Positions 1-9,031 of a DNA stretch of 64,000 nt are shown one piece after another. The stretch is taken from NCBI GenBank assembly GCA_018396775.1, contig JAGTRF010000001.1:92910-156909 (forward strand), given 5' to 3'. The position numbers and the translations under genes were made by a program. Numbering within the stretch: the first letter of the stretch is position 1; every line of letters starts with the position of its first letter. The notes below the pieces were generated by a model. It was not told the origin of the DNA. It did no database searches and saw only the letters and a program-made list of their open reading frames with translations. The stretch comes from Candidatus Bathyarchaeota archaeon. GTDB lineage: Archaea > Thermoproteota > Bathyarchaeia > 40CM-2-53-6 > DTDX01.

Positions 1-214
1 CAAGCTCTTCATACTTAACTTTAGCAAGCGGAGGATACATCATCCATAAAAGCCCTATAGCTATTGGTAAAGAAACCGTATCTATACGCATTTTATCAAG
101 AATTATAGCTAGCTTTGGAAATACCGCTCCTAAACCAACCCCAGCAGCCATCGCTAAGAAAATCCATAACGTTAAAAATCTATCTAGCAAAGAAAGCTTC
201 AGTTTTTCACTCAA
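1..214 (-). CDS. ACR3-family arsenite efflux permease, N-terminal part (cut by window edge)
   Basis: This is the first 71 codons of a membrane transporter that continues past the left edge of the window. The translation contains [19 protein letters not shown] and [20 protein letters not shown], which match the conserved N-terminus of ACR3 arsenite/H+ antiporters: a first membrane helix, then the MMYPPLAKV segment. The start is taken as TTG at 212-214 because no ATG or GTG is in frame upstream and an AGGTG ribosome-binding-like stretch lies just before it. ACR3 proteins extrude arsenite across the cytoplasmic membrane. The missing C-terminal part prevents checking the conserved cysteine. Confidence 0.85.
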   Translation of the reverse strand, partial: MSEKLKLSLLDRFLTLWIFLAMAAGVGLGAVFPKLAIILDKMRIDTVSLPIAIGLLWMMYPPLAKVKYEEL

Positions 215-1087
215 CGCATCACACCTAACTTTAACAAATAACTGTTTTTAAAACTTCCTATATATAAACATATCGATAAATTTAAATATGAATATTTCAC
301 CATCTATGCTAGTAGCTTAAATATTGTTACAATAAAGTTATTGATTTTGATGAAAAACGTTTTCTTTAATAGGAAGCTTCTGCCTTAAAACATTTATAAT
401 AAGAAGCTTAACGATTCTCTCTAAATGGATAAAAGAAGATGAACATATTTTTGCAGCCTTTAAAATTCGAGAAGTCGATTACAACATGATGCTTTTCGAG
501 TTCCATAAAAGCGTAGAGTTCTTTCACAGATAGTTAAAATCTTCATAGCTTAGTAATGCTACTGTATGAATAAAGATTAACACCTATAGCCTTCAAGTAG
601 TAGTTTTTTGTTGTCCTTAAGAAGCTAGTGAAACATTTACTTAACAAGTTGAGAGTAATGATACCTCTTACCTCAAATATAAACTTCTTGCAAAATTCAG
701 CTGTATGTCTTTAAGTTTAAGCATACACTTGAAATAATGTCTAACATATGTTCAGCGGAAGACACGCTTCCTGAAATTAATAAGTCTTTTAACTCTTTTT
801 TATCGCTTAGTTTTTTAAATTACATACTTCCATAACCAATATATCTTGAGCTAATGCTATAGTTTTATGCAACCTTTTTTTAACTTCTTATTTAAAGGTA
901 TTATTACCATAAGATAGAATTAACCATTCTTATATATAAATATAAGTTTCGTTAATCTTAATTATTATAAGATTATATTAAACTACAATTTATAGTAAAA
1001 TTATATCAGTTGATTTATCTGAAATTAAAAAGAGAAAAATGCTCTTATCCTTATTCTTAAAAAATAAAAATGTAAAAAAGCAGTTTA
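215..1087. other. Long AT-rich intergenic stretch, possible gene remnants
   Basis: No convincing gene is seen in these roughly 870 bases. A plus-strand frame open from about 376 to 533 encodes ILSKWIKEDEHIFAAFKIRE and following residues but has no start codon or recognised family, so it may be a decayed gene end. The rest is AT-rich with many stops. The ACR3 promoter should lie at about 215-300, where TATA-like stretches such as atatataaa are present. Confidence 0.4.
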
Positions 1088-2677
1088 TTAATCGAGTCTG
1101 AAGAACTTCTTGAACCATTCACCTATTCTTTCGAAAGCAGCCATAATATAGTCGCCGATGGATGTTGGTCCTGTTTGGGCAAAGGGAACCGTAACCCCAG
1201 TAGACTCCTCGTCTCCATAGTTCCATCCACCATAAGCCATGTATTCAACTCTAGCGTTAAGATTTATTGTACCCTCGATTGATCCAATCGGGAATGTATA
1301 CTCAAATGTGTAGGTTGCAGTTCGTTCTACAGATTCATCTTGTGTGAACCGGTTTTCATCAATACATATGAGCCTAACATATGTCCACCATGTAGAACCA
1401 TAACCATCAGACTGCGCAGGACCATCGCTGTCAGACCTTGTTACGACAATTCTTAGGCCTGTTTCTATAGGTAGAAAGTATCTAACGTGAAGCGTTATCT
1501 GGATGCGGTCTATCGACGCGTTTACTCGACCTCCAGTTACGCTTAGGTATTCAGCGGTCATAGAGTCGATTACTGCATAGTAGTTTGGTCTCCGGATTGA
1601 TATATTGTAGAATTTAAGCCAACCAGGGTCTGTATGCTGCCATCCAGCACCTTTATCAAACCTAACCAAGCCTTGGCCTTGAAGTGAATATGTGGTTGCG
1701 TTAATATAGCGTACCCTACCTGAAGGAGCTCTAGCTTTAAAAGTATATTCTTTCACACCTGAACCAGTGACAGCGTCACGAATTGTGTCGCTGACTGGAG
1801 GCATGGTAGCGTTATTTGAATGAATGATTTCCAGAGTAGCTGATCCAGGAAACTTGTAAGCGACCGCAATAACCACGTTGAACCAATCTCCCTCATTAAC
1901 CTCGGATGGTTCAGGATAAATATTCTCTATAACCGCATAATATGTTTCAACCGTGAACTTAAGCTCTTTAAAGTTATACTTGGGGTATGGCGTTGGATCG
2001 TTATGTTCTCGATTCGGATCTGCAATAAAGACTAGAGTATGCGAGCCTTTGGTTGCGATCCAAGTTTTTTGCACGGTAATATCTTGAAAGGATGGTTGCG
2101 GAGAAAACGTTAAAGATTCGCTTGAGTAAAGCTTATTATCGAGAAGGCAGGCGACGCCTACGGTTAACGAGTGTTTACTGTTTGTGCTTCTTAAAGCGAT
2201 TCTAGCGTGAAACGTAACCTGCTCGTCTTCCACAGGCGCTGATGGCTCGATCCAAACCTTTTCTATATCCCAATCCGTCTTAATCGGTTCAATCACTTGG
2301 TATTGTACGGTAGCTGTGTCCACTAGCATTGGTGTTTGTCCTTGAGGTTGAAGATAAAGTTTAAGACCAAGCGTATAAACGCCAGGTGTTGAAGGAGCTT
2401 GAAGCATTAATGCAACTGCGGTTGTACCAGAACCTGTAAGCATTACCTTGCCGCTGTGATACGGTGGGCTTTCTATCCAGAAAGCGCAGGGCGTAGCTGC
2501 CATATAATGGAAAGCAACTGTTAGGCTGTAGACTTGGTTTGTGTAAACGGTATATGGGTTTGGCGGTATTATTTTGCCGTTGTATGCGGCTGAAACCGAG
2601 TTAATTACGCTTAATAAACTTATAGTAACTAAGGCTGCTACGCAAATAATCTTTAAATTCAATTTAAGCTTACTCAA
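1088..2677 (-). CDS. Secreted CARDB/Ig-like beta-rich protein
   Basis: A 529-residue protein with a signal peptide (hydrophobic core about residues 10-28, ending SVINSVSAA). The remainder is beta-rich and has no second membrane helix. Residues about 135-240 contain DWDIEKVWIEPSAPVEDEQV and a segment ending in a DPNREHNDP-type loop. This is the pattern of CARDB-like adhesion modules, and it recurs in the adjacent upstream gene. The C-terminus ends in an amphipathic FERIGEWFKKFF helix, which could be a surface anchor (inference). It starts 6 bp after the stop of the 953-residue gene, so the two are probably co-transcribed. No enzyme motif is visible. The likely role is an extracellular structural or adhesive protein. 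Confidence 0.6.
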   Translation of the reverse strand: MSKLKLNLKIICVAALVTISLLSVINSVSAAYNGKIIPPNPYTVYTNQVYSLTVAFHYMAATPCAFWIESPPYHSGKVMLTGSGTTAVALMLQAPSTPGVYTLGLKLYLQPQGQTPMLVDTATVQYQVIEPIKTDWDIEKVWIEPSAPVEDEQVTFHARIALRSTNSKHSLTVGVACLLDNKLYSSESLTFSPQPSFQDITVQKTWIATKGSHTLVFIADPNREHNDPTPYPKYNFKELKFTVETYYAVIENIYPEPSEVNEGDWFNVVIAVAYKFPGSATLEIIHSNNATMPPVSDTIRDAVTGSGVKEYTFKARAPSGRVRYINATTYSLQGQGLVRFDKGAGWQHTDPGWLKFYNISIRRPNYYAVIDSMTAEYLSVTGGRVNASIDRIQITLHVRYFLPIETGLRIVVTRSDSDGPAQSDGYGSTWWTYVRLICIDENRFTQDESVERTATYTFEYTFPIGSIEGTINLNARVEYMAYGGWNYGDEESTGVTVPFAQTGPTSIGDYIMAAFERIGEWFKKFFRLD

Positions 2678-2683
2678 TATTAT

Positions 2684-5545
2684 TCAACTCTTTTCTTCTA
2701 GTTTAGGTTGTTTAGCCCCGCATTTAGGGCAGTAATCCACACCAGAAGCCAGCTTGGCTCCACATTCAACGCAAAATGCTTTAGCTCTTTTAGCCTTAAT
2801 CCTTTTAAAAGCGAAGAATCCGCTACTGAATATTGCAGCTAAGATAAGCGCTAGAAATATAGCGGCTAAATAATCTATCGTCTTCTCTACGCTTGATTTG
2901 ATATAACTACCTTCAACCCAGAGTGTAACCGGAACCCGTTTATCTTTTACTCCAGAGTCTGAGATAACTATCGTATATGCGCCTGGTGTAACATTTTTGT
3001 TTAATTCTAAAATTAGATTTGATTGAAAGTTTGGGGTTGAAGCTTGGGGTTCAAACCGCCATTCAACACCTTTAGGTACACCTAACGCCATGAGATTAAT
3101 GATCTTACTGTAACCTGTGTTAGATTCAGCTGTTACTGTAAACTTTACTTTTTCACCAGGTTTAGCTCTGATAGAGTTAGGGTTAATAGATAGAGCATAA
3201 TCTGGACCCTGCTCAATGATGAGAGTTATAGGCTTATATCTTTCCTTGCCTCCACCTGAAGCTTTAATAACCATCGAGTATAAGCCAACTGGAAGATTCT
3301 TCGCCACCGTTAAGGTTAAGGTTGAAGTATATCTTGGGATTCCAGAAGGCGGATCAAAATAATATGAGACGCCGATTGGAACGCCAATCAACTCAAGTTG
3401 TATTGGTTCAGGCACGCCTGAGACTATGTTAACAGTAATATTATAAGTTGCTAGATTGTGGGCGATCTGCTCGGTTGGAATTGCAGTCACATAATAATCA
3501 AATTCCTCCTCAGCTTGATGTTCATCTATTTGGTACCCCTTAGGCAATCTTGGAGCTTCTGCTACAATAAACCTTAACTCGCGAACATTATTTTCACGAT
3601 TAGGATCATTATAATTATGATCTGGATCAACCTCCCATTTGATTGTATGCTGACCCAGCGTTGGCATCCAATAAGGCGATGAAACTGCTAGAAATGACAT
3701 GCCCTCCTCAAATGTTACCATGCCTCGAAGCCGCTCGCCTCCATCTATAGAGTAGGATACCCCAACTATCTGTGGGAGTGGATCATGAGTAGTAAGCCTT
3801 ATCCTAGCTATGAAGGTGACACCAACCCCAAGAAATGGCTCTACTGGCGACGTTAAAACATCCGTAATTGACCAATCAGAAGCTCCACTAGGTATACTTC
3901 CCCCTTCTCCAACCAATATGTTGAATTCGCGAGAATCTCCATGCGATAAACTCTCATAAACTTCACCACTACCATACTGATAGTAAACTTCAGCTCTTAA
4001 CGTCCAGCGGCCATCAGCTGGCAGAAAACTGCGTGGGGGTATCCTAAAACCTTCAACAGTGCAGCTAAAAACACCTGGTATAGAATCGCTTTGTTCACGC
4101 GAATAATATATATATCCATCTGCAATTACGGAATCCCTATTTATACCTGATATATCAAGTATCTTAACATAAAATCTTCCTTGTCGAGCTAAATTCCACT
4201 CGAACTCCACATGAATTCTAAAATCCTGTCCCGGAGTTACCTGTTGAATGGGTTCAACCCCTTGCAAGGGGAGGATAAGCACGCTGGTTATTCTACAATA
4301 ATGCTGTGCTTCTGTTCTAGATCCAACAGTTACAGAAGCTTCCTTTTGATCAAAAATATGGATAGTGTCCATACGACACACAAGCGCGACCAGATGCATA
4401 ACCCCCTCTTCAGAAGACGCTGGAATTTGGAATTCTTCATTGAATAAACCACTATTCTGAACGTATCCTAGGTCATGTGAATATTCATGTTCATCATCAA
4501 CTCTTAAATTAACAGCGATTGGAATACCTCCCGCTTCTACTACTCGATACCCTCCTGCAACATTAACATTTATAGATTGACCGGGTTCAACCTCTTCCGG
4601 TTCAACCGAAACGCGCTCAATCCATGCATTGTTGACATCTATATAGAGAACTGGTATATTGAAGTTTACACTATCTGATTGAACCCTGCATCCTTCAACA
4701 TTCTCTTCCTCAGCGTATACATAAAAAACCAGATCTAAATCATAACTTCTTTCTGCGTCAGGAGCTTTTATCCTAATATCTATCTCGTCAGAAACCGCGC
4801 GGTAGACTGCGCCTCTTCGATGCTCCCATTGGCGAGGAAAATAATCATCACCAAGCCGAAACCATTCCATCGGTTCGAGAGGAGCAATTGTATAACTGCT
4901 TCCAACCTGAATTTTTATATAACAAGGTAAAATGGTTGGAGGTTCACGTCTTGGCATCAATCTAGGGCACACTTCATATTTAATATGAACTAGAATATCA
5001 TCCAGCGGATTCACAGATTCACCTTCACCTTCTGCAGGAACCCAGTAAGCATCAACAATATCAACGTATAATTCAGTCATATCAGAGATTAGAGAGTAAA
5101 AGCTAAGCCTTTGACCTGTTTCTTGAATGGAAGCCCATAAAATCCTTCTAGAAAGATGACGGTTTTCAGGGTCTTGTTCTATACCATGCCCTAAAACTTC
5201 GTTGCGTGTAGGAGGATTAACCGTTAAAGTTAATTGCCATTCTCCCTCAACTATTGAGGGGTCCTCACGTTGCACAGTATGGTGACTGGGGCCGCCAACC
5301 TGCTCATTATCAATATTAAGTATAACAACTGTTAAATCCAACCTGCCGGTTGCATGATATATGCCATGCACTGTAACTGTGAAAGTTTGCCGGTTATTAA
5401 CAATTCTCGGCGAGACATCCACGCTATCAAGCCTAACCTGAGGTTGAGCTTTAACTAGTTGAAAATTTAACTGAACCGTTGCAGAAGTTATAGTTAATAG
5501 AAAAAAACTTATAACCATTAAGAATTTCCAAACTTTGAATCGCAT
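2684..5545 (-). CDS. Secreted multi-domain Ig-like protein with C-terminal membrane helix and zinc ribbon
   Basis: A 953-residue protein. Residues 1-33 form a signal peptide. Several beta-sandwich modules follow, including a CARDB-like stretch at about 560-670 (DWSITDVLTSPVEPFLGVGV). Two repeats at about 690-880 read YNITVNIVSGVPEPIQLELI and YALSINPNSIRAKPGEKVKF. Then come a membrane helix at about 890-915 and a four-cysteine zinc ribbon at the C-terminus (CVECGAKL, CPKCGAKQ). The ribbon follows the membrane helix and a basic KRIKAKRAK stretch, so it should face the cytoplasm. The same architecture is seen in the gene at 62145-63974, indicating a paralogous family. Function unknown; probably cell-surface. 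Confidence 0.65.
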   Translation of the reverse strand: MRFKVWKFLMVISFFLLTITSATVQLNFQLVKAQPQVRLDSVDVSPRIVNNRQTFTVTVHGIYHATGRLDLTVVILNIDNEQVGGPSHHTVQREDPSIVEGEWQLTLTVNPPTRNEVLGHGIEQDPENRHLSRRILWASIQETGQRLSFYSLISDMTELYVDIVDAYWVPAEGEGESVNPLDDILVHIKYEVCPRLMPRREPPTILPCYIKIQVGSSYTIAPLEPMEWFRLGDDYFPRQWEHRRGAVYRAVSDEIDIRIKAPDAERSYDLDLVFYVYAEEENVEGCRVQSDSVNFNIPVLYIDVNNAWIERVSVEPEEVEPGQSINVNVAGGYRVVEAGGIPIAVNLRVDDEHEYSHDLGYVQNSGLFNEEFQIPASSEEGVMHLVALVCRMDTIHIFDQKEASVTVGSRTEAQHYCRITSVLILPLQGVEPIQQVTPGQDFRIHVEFEWNLARQGRFYVKILDISGINRDSVIADGYIYYSREQSDSIPGVFSCTVEGFRIPPRSFLPADGRWTLRAEVYYQYGSGEVYESLSHGDSREFNILVGEGGSIPSGASDWSITDVLTSPVEPFLGVGVTFIARIRLTTHDPLPQIVGVSYSIDGGERLRGMVTFEEGMSFLAVSSPYWMPTLGQHTIKWEVDPDHNYNDPNRENNVRELRFIVAEAPRLPKGYQIDEHQAEEEFDYYVTAIPTEQIAHNLATYNITVNIVSGVPEPIQLELIGVPIGVSYYFDPPSGIPRYTSTLTLTVAKNLPVGLYSMVIKASGGGKERYKPITLIIEQGPDYALSINPNSIRAKPGEKVKFTVTAESNTGYSKIINLMALGVPKGVEWRFEPQASTPNFQSNLILELNKNVTPGAYTIVISDSGVKDKRVPVTLWVEGSYIKSSVEKTIDYLAAIFLALILAAIFSSGFFAFKRIKAKRAKAFCVECGAKLASGVDYCPKCGAKQPKLEEKS

Positions 5546-6129
5546 TTAAACCTACCTATCCAAGATTTTGGAATTGTTATTTACGTTCTTTCGGTTGATC
5601 AGCATTCAGAACAAATTGATTGTTAACCAGTTTGTTCTTCACGCTAATCCTTCATAGCTCACAAACTGAATCCTTTAGCTCATGAGCTCTAAATAAATAT
5701 AATCTAAAAAGTTTATAAAACTTTCCTTTTTTACTTTGAATTTTTAAGCATTCACTTGGGCGTCACTTTCCACAAGGAAGAGTAAAGTTGTCAATAGTCT
5801 GCTTTACTCAAGGCTCCTTAACGTAAACAATTGTTAGAACCTGCTTACGTTTTTAGCTTTAATTATCTGCTTTCATAAAATCGCCTAAAGGCTTAAGGCA
5901 TTAATACTCGAGAAAGTTATTAACAACATAACTTTTCTTAAGAAGCTTCATTTTGGTTTTAGATTTCGGATCAGAAGATTTTTTTTCCTTCCTTTTAAGT
6001 ATTTTACCGATGAATTTACCATAGAAAAAATAGTTTTTATAGCCTTTATTTTAAGGTAAATTTACTTGCAAATAACAATAGCTTACGAATGTTAACTTGA
6101 ATTTTCTTTAGAAAAAGAAAGAGAGGTTT
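5546..6129. other. Intergenic region with two inverted repeats
   Basis: No coding frame is supported in these 584 bases. Two perfect 8-bp inverted repeats stand out: agaacaaa/tttgttct at 5608-5615 and 5631-5638, and gagtaaag/ctttactc at 5780-5787 and 5802-5809. The second can be extended by flanking aagga/tcctt. They could be operator sites or RNA hairpins upstream of the minus-strand secreted-protein pair, or the 3' end of the DUF350 transcript is not involved because that gene reads away from it. Confidence 0.4.
5780..5809. repeat. Perfect 8-bp inverted repeat with 14-nt loop
   Basis: Arms gagtaaag (5780-5787) and ctttactc (5802-5809) are separated by 14 nt, with an outer aagga/tcctt pair flanking them. 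As RNA it would form a stable hairpin compared with the AT-rich surroundings. No gene overlaps it. It could be a regulatory hairpin, a remnant of a mobile element or chance. Confidence 0.35.
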
Positions 6130-6597
6130 TTATCCGAATATCGCTGCGATAAGGCTTTCCACTCCTCTAGCAACAATAGTAGATATAGCGATGACGATAG
6201 CAGCCATTATAATGCCTATAGCTATGTTACCGTTTTTAAGCTCAACCCACTCGTTAATACCTTTAGTTAATTTTCCAAGAGTTGAAATACCTATATACTG
6301 CATAACCATAGCAAGAATTAATGCTATAACAAGCTGAATAAATCCAATAGCAATACCAACTATATTTAAAGTTCTAAATAATCCAATAATTCCCGGTCCT
6401 ACGATAATAGCAACAGATATGAATATACCTGCCATATATATTGCAGCTGCTATATTTCCTTTTCTTATTTCTTCCCATTCATCAATTTCCTTAGTAACTT
6501 TTCCAAGAACCCAAGAAGCAATGTAAAGGCCTACAACAGCGAAAACTATGCCTAAAACCAGCCTTAAGAAAGCTAAACCAATTAAAATAGGACTCAT
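6130..6597 (-). CDS. DUF350 family membrane protein
   Basis: A 155-residue integral membrane protein with about four membrane helices arranged as an internal duplication. The first half holds VLGKVTKEIDEWEEIRKGNI before AAAIYMAG; the second holds TLGKLTKGINEWVELKNGNI before AIGIIMAA. Paired copies with the conserved E-x(n)-G-N-x-A-x-A-I pattern are the signature of DUF350 (YjfL-like). The function of the family is not established. It stands alone between two long non-coding stretches. The ATG start is preceded by an AT-rich TATA-like sequence and the following gene is on the other strand. Confidence 0.8.
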   Translation of the reverse strand: MSPILIGLAFLRLVLGIVFAVVGLYIASWVLGKVTKEIDEWEEIRKGNIAAAIYMAGIFISVAIIVGPGIIGLFRTLNIVGIAIGFIQLVIALILAMVMQYIGISTLGKLTKGINEWVELKNGNIAIGIIMAAIVIAISTIVARGVESLIAAIFG

Positions 6598-7169
6598 AAA
6601 TACCGCCTATATAAATATAATTAGGAATAAGGATATATAAGTTTTTGGTTAAGCTTCCATTCTGTAGCTTTTTCACAGCCATTCAACAAGCAATAAAAGG
6701 CTTAATTTTATCCAATACTTCAAATTCTTTCACTTTAATATTACTTCTGTTTACTTTTAAGTTTAAAGAAGTTAGCTTTCACTCTTTCATCAAAACTATT
6801 TGAAGCAGGCTTGCAGAAAAACCCTCTTTCTGGTTAATTTTAAAGGTAAAATTTTAATTTTTTTCAATTCTAAAAAATAAGCTTAAAAACCACTCTAAAG
6901 TTAAGGGGTTTCCCTTCTAGAAGATTCTAGTTTTTATACCGCTTCTATAGGCTAAATAATTTCGGTTAATTAAGCAATTTATGGCAAAGAGTTAAAATTG
7001 ATTTTTCTACAAGCCTGATTGAAGCTTGATTTAGCTTAAATAAACCTTTTTACATTTAAACTTCAATTTTTCCGCATAAAATTAAGCTTATTTAAAATAT
7101 TTAAATAATTAAGGTTATATAGGGATACATTAATTAATAATCTTAAAAGCAAAATTTTGGTGCAAAGCA
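6598..7169. other. Intergenic region, divergent promoters only
   Basis: No gene is seen in these roughly 570 bases. The left end holds the AT-rich promoter of the DUF350 gene. The right end contains taaaatatttaaataatt and gttatataggg, which are TATA-like elements suited to drive the propeller-protein array beginning at 7170. The middle is homopolymer-rich with frequent stops. Confidence 0.4.
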
Positions 7170-9029
7170 TTGTGGAATTCAAGAAACTGGTTTACTCTAA
7201 AGTCTAATAATTATATTTTCTTTATATTAAGCGTTTTCTCTGTTTTAATCTTGTTTGTTCCTTTAGAAAGTTTATTTCTTAAATTTTTTATTTTTAACTT
7301 AAGCTTTTCTTCAGCTTTAATTCTATTTAAAAAAAATGCTTTAAAAAAACCAAAATATTTAATTATTTTATTTCTTCCTTTAATTTTATCTTTAAGCCTT
7401 CTTATGCCCGCTAGCAAAGCTGCTTTAATTACTGAATACTCGGTGCCAATCGATTATAGACCTCATGGCGTAGCTGTAAGCGGAGGCAACATTTGGTTTA
7501 CAGCTCAATTCGCAAATAAAATTTGCATGCTTTCAGGCTCAACTATATATGAATGGAATGTACCCGAACCTGGGAGCGAGCCATATGAAATAGCTGTAGA
7601 CTCTGAAGGCCAAGTTTGGTTTACAGAATACCACGGCGACAGAATAGGGCGATTCAAAAACCCAGTATTTGCTGAATTCAAGCTTACTTCTGGGAGCTCT
7701 CCAACGGGTATAGCTATAGATAAAAATGTAAGCTTTCCAAATGTTTGGTTTACAGAATTTGGACGCGATTATATAGGGAAAATCTACTTTAACACTACAG
7801 GCGGTTATTGGGTTATAGTTGAATATGAAGTTCCGACAACTTCAACTGCTGGACCTATGGATATTGCTGTAAGTCCAATAGACAGTTTAGTTTGGTTTAC
7901 AGAATATCACGCGAATAAAATTTGCTCTTTTAACCCTTGGACACTTGTATTTAAAGAGTATAGCTTACCAGGTTTAAGCAGTGGCCCATGGCACCCTAGA
8001 GAGATAATTGTTGATGATAATGGGTTCGTATGGTTTAGTTTTGACAGCGACACTTCTTTAAGCTATGATAAAATTGGTAAATTGAATCCTTGGTCAGGGG
8101 AATTAACATTTTATGATATTCCAACTCAAGGCGCTGGACCTAGAAGCTTAATTATAGATAAAGATGGCGCAATCTGGTTTAGTGAATACGATAAAGGAAA
8201 AATAGGGCGATTAAACCCTGTAACTCAATATATAACAGAGTTTACGCTATCTGACCCTTCATGCAAACCATGGGGTATAGCTATAGACGCCTCTAAAAAT
8301 CCGCCAATATGGTTTACTGAATGGACAGGAAACAAAATTGGGCGAGTTGACCCAACAACAGGAACCACTATATCAACGGTAACAACGATAACATCAGCAA
8401 CAACAACTCCAGCGATCGCTGGAACTGGAATGCAAAGCGGAGCGGCACCAGTGCGCGCAACAATCTACTCTACAACAACTGGAAGCCCGACAGCAACTTT
8501 TACCACCGCCGCTGGAACAAGTTCAACTAACCGTTATGCTACTTCAACTGTAAGCGTTAATACTGAAACTATTTTTGTTATTCCAACAACAATCACAACA
8601 ACCACAACTTCTTTCATATCTCACATCAGTTCCACTTCAACAACTTTAACAGCTACTTTAACAACTTATGTTTCAACAGTTTCTAAAACCACTTCAACAA
8701 CTATTACTACAATATTTTATACTCCAGTTGGAACAGAAACAGTTATAACTACTAAGGGACTTGTATTCACAGATATTGTAGCCACAACAACTATAAGCGA
8801 GTTCGCAGCCACCTCTTATAGCTTTAAAACAACAACTTTACCATTCTATACAAGCTATATAACGTCAACCATAACAGAGTTAACAACCTTATATACAACA
8901 TCAACTTTAACAATGATATCTTATGCAACTGTAACAACAACCATAACTTTACCGTTGATTTTAGCTTCTATTTTCGCTATGCTTTTAATTTACTATAAAA
9001 GAAAAAGAGTAAATAATGGGGGAAAATAA
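7170..9029 (+). CDS. Vgb-like beta-propeller surface protein with Thr-rich stalk and C-terminal membrane anchor
   Basis: A 619-residue protein. Residues 1-80 hold hydrophobic segments ending ...LMPASKAA, probably membrane helices plus a signal-like cleavage region. Residues about 85-395 are a seven- or eight-bladed propeller with repeated NIWFTAQFANKI, VWFTEYHGDRIGR and VWFTEYHANKI motifs, the hallmark of virginiamycin B lyase/streptogramin lyase-type repeats. Residues about 395-590 are extremely rich in Thr and Ser (a likely O-glycosylated stalk), and the end is a membrane helix followed by KRKRVNNGGK. The start is TTG at 7170. Homology to Vgb is to the fold; antibiotic lyase activity is not implied. 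The next paralogue starts 2 bp downstream, so this is an operon. Confidence 0.75.
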   Translation: MWNSRNWFTLKSNNYIFFILSVFSVLILFVPLESLFLKFFIFNLSFSSALILFKKNALKKPKYLIILFLPLILSLSLLMPASKAALITEYSVPIDYRPHGVAVSGGNIWFTAQFANKICMLSGSTIYEWNVPEPGSEPYEIAVDSEGQVWFTEYHGDRIGRFKNPVFAEFKLTSGSSPTGIAIDKNVSFPNVWFTEFGRDYIGKIYFNTTGGYWVIVEYEVPTTSTAGPMDIAVSPIDSLVWFTEYHANKICSFNPWTLVFKEYSLPGLSSGPWHPREIIVDDNGFVWFSFDSDTSLSYDKIGKLNPWSGELTFYDIPTQGAGPRSLIIDKDGAIWFSEYDKGKIGRLNPVTQYITEFTLSDPSCKPWGIAIDASKNPPIWFTEWTGNKIGRVDPTTGTTISTVTTITSATTTPAIAGTGMQSGAAPVRATIYSTTTGSPTATFTTAAGTSSTNRYATSTVSVNTETIFVIPTTITTTTTSFISHISSTSTTLTATLTTYVSTVSKTTSTTITTIFYTPVGTETVITTKGLVFTDIVATTTISEFAATSYSFKTTTLPFYTSYITSTITELTTLYTTSTLTMISYATVTTTITLPLILASIFAMLLIYYKRKRVNNGGK

Positions 9030-9031
9030 AA

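Noticed and set aside
376..533. Open plus-strand frame near the left end
   Set aside because: No start codon and no recognisable family; kept only as a possible remnant in the intergenic entry.
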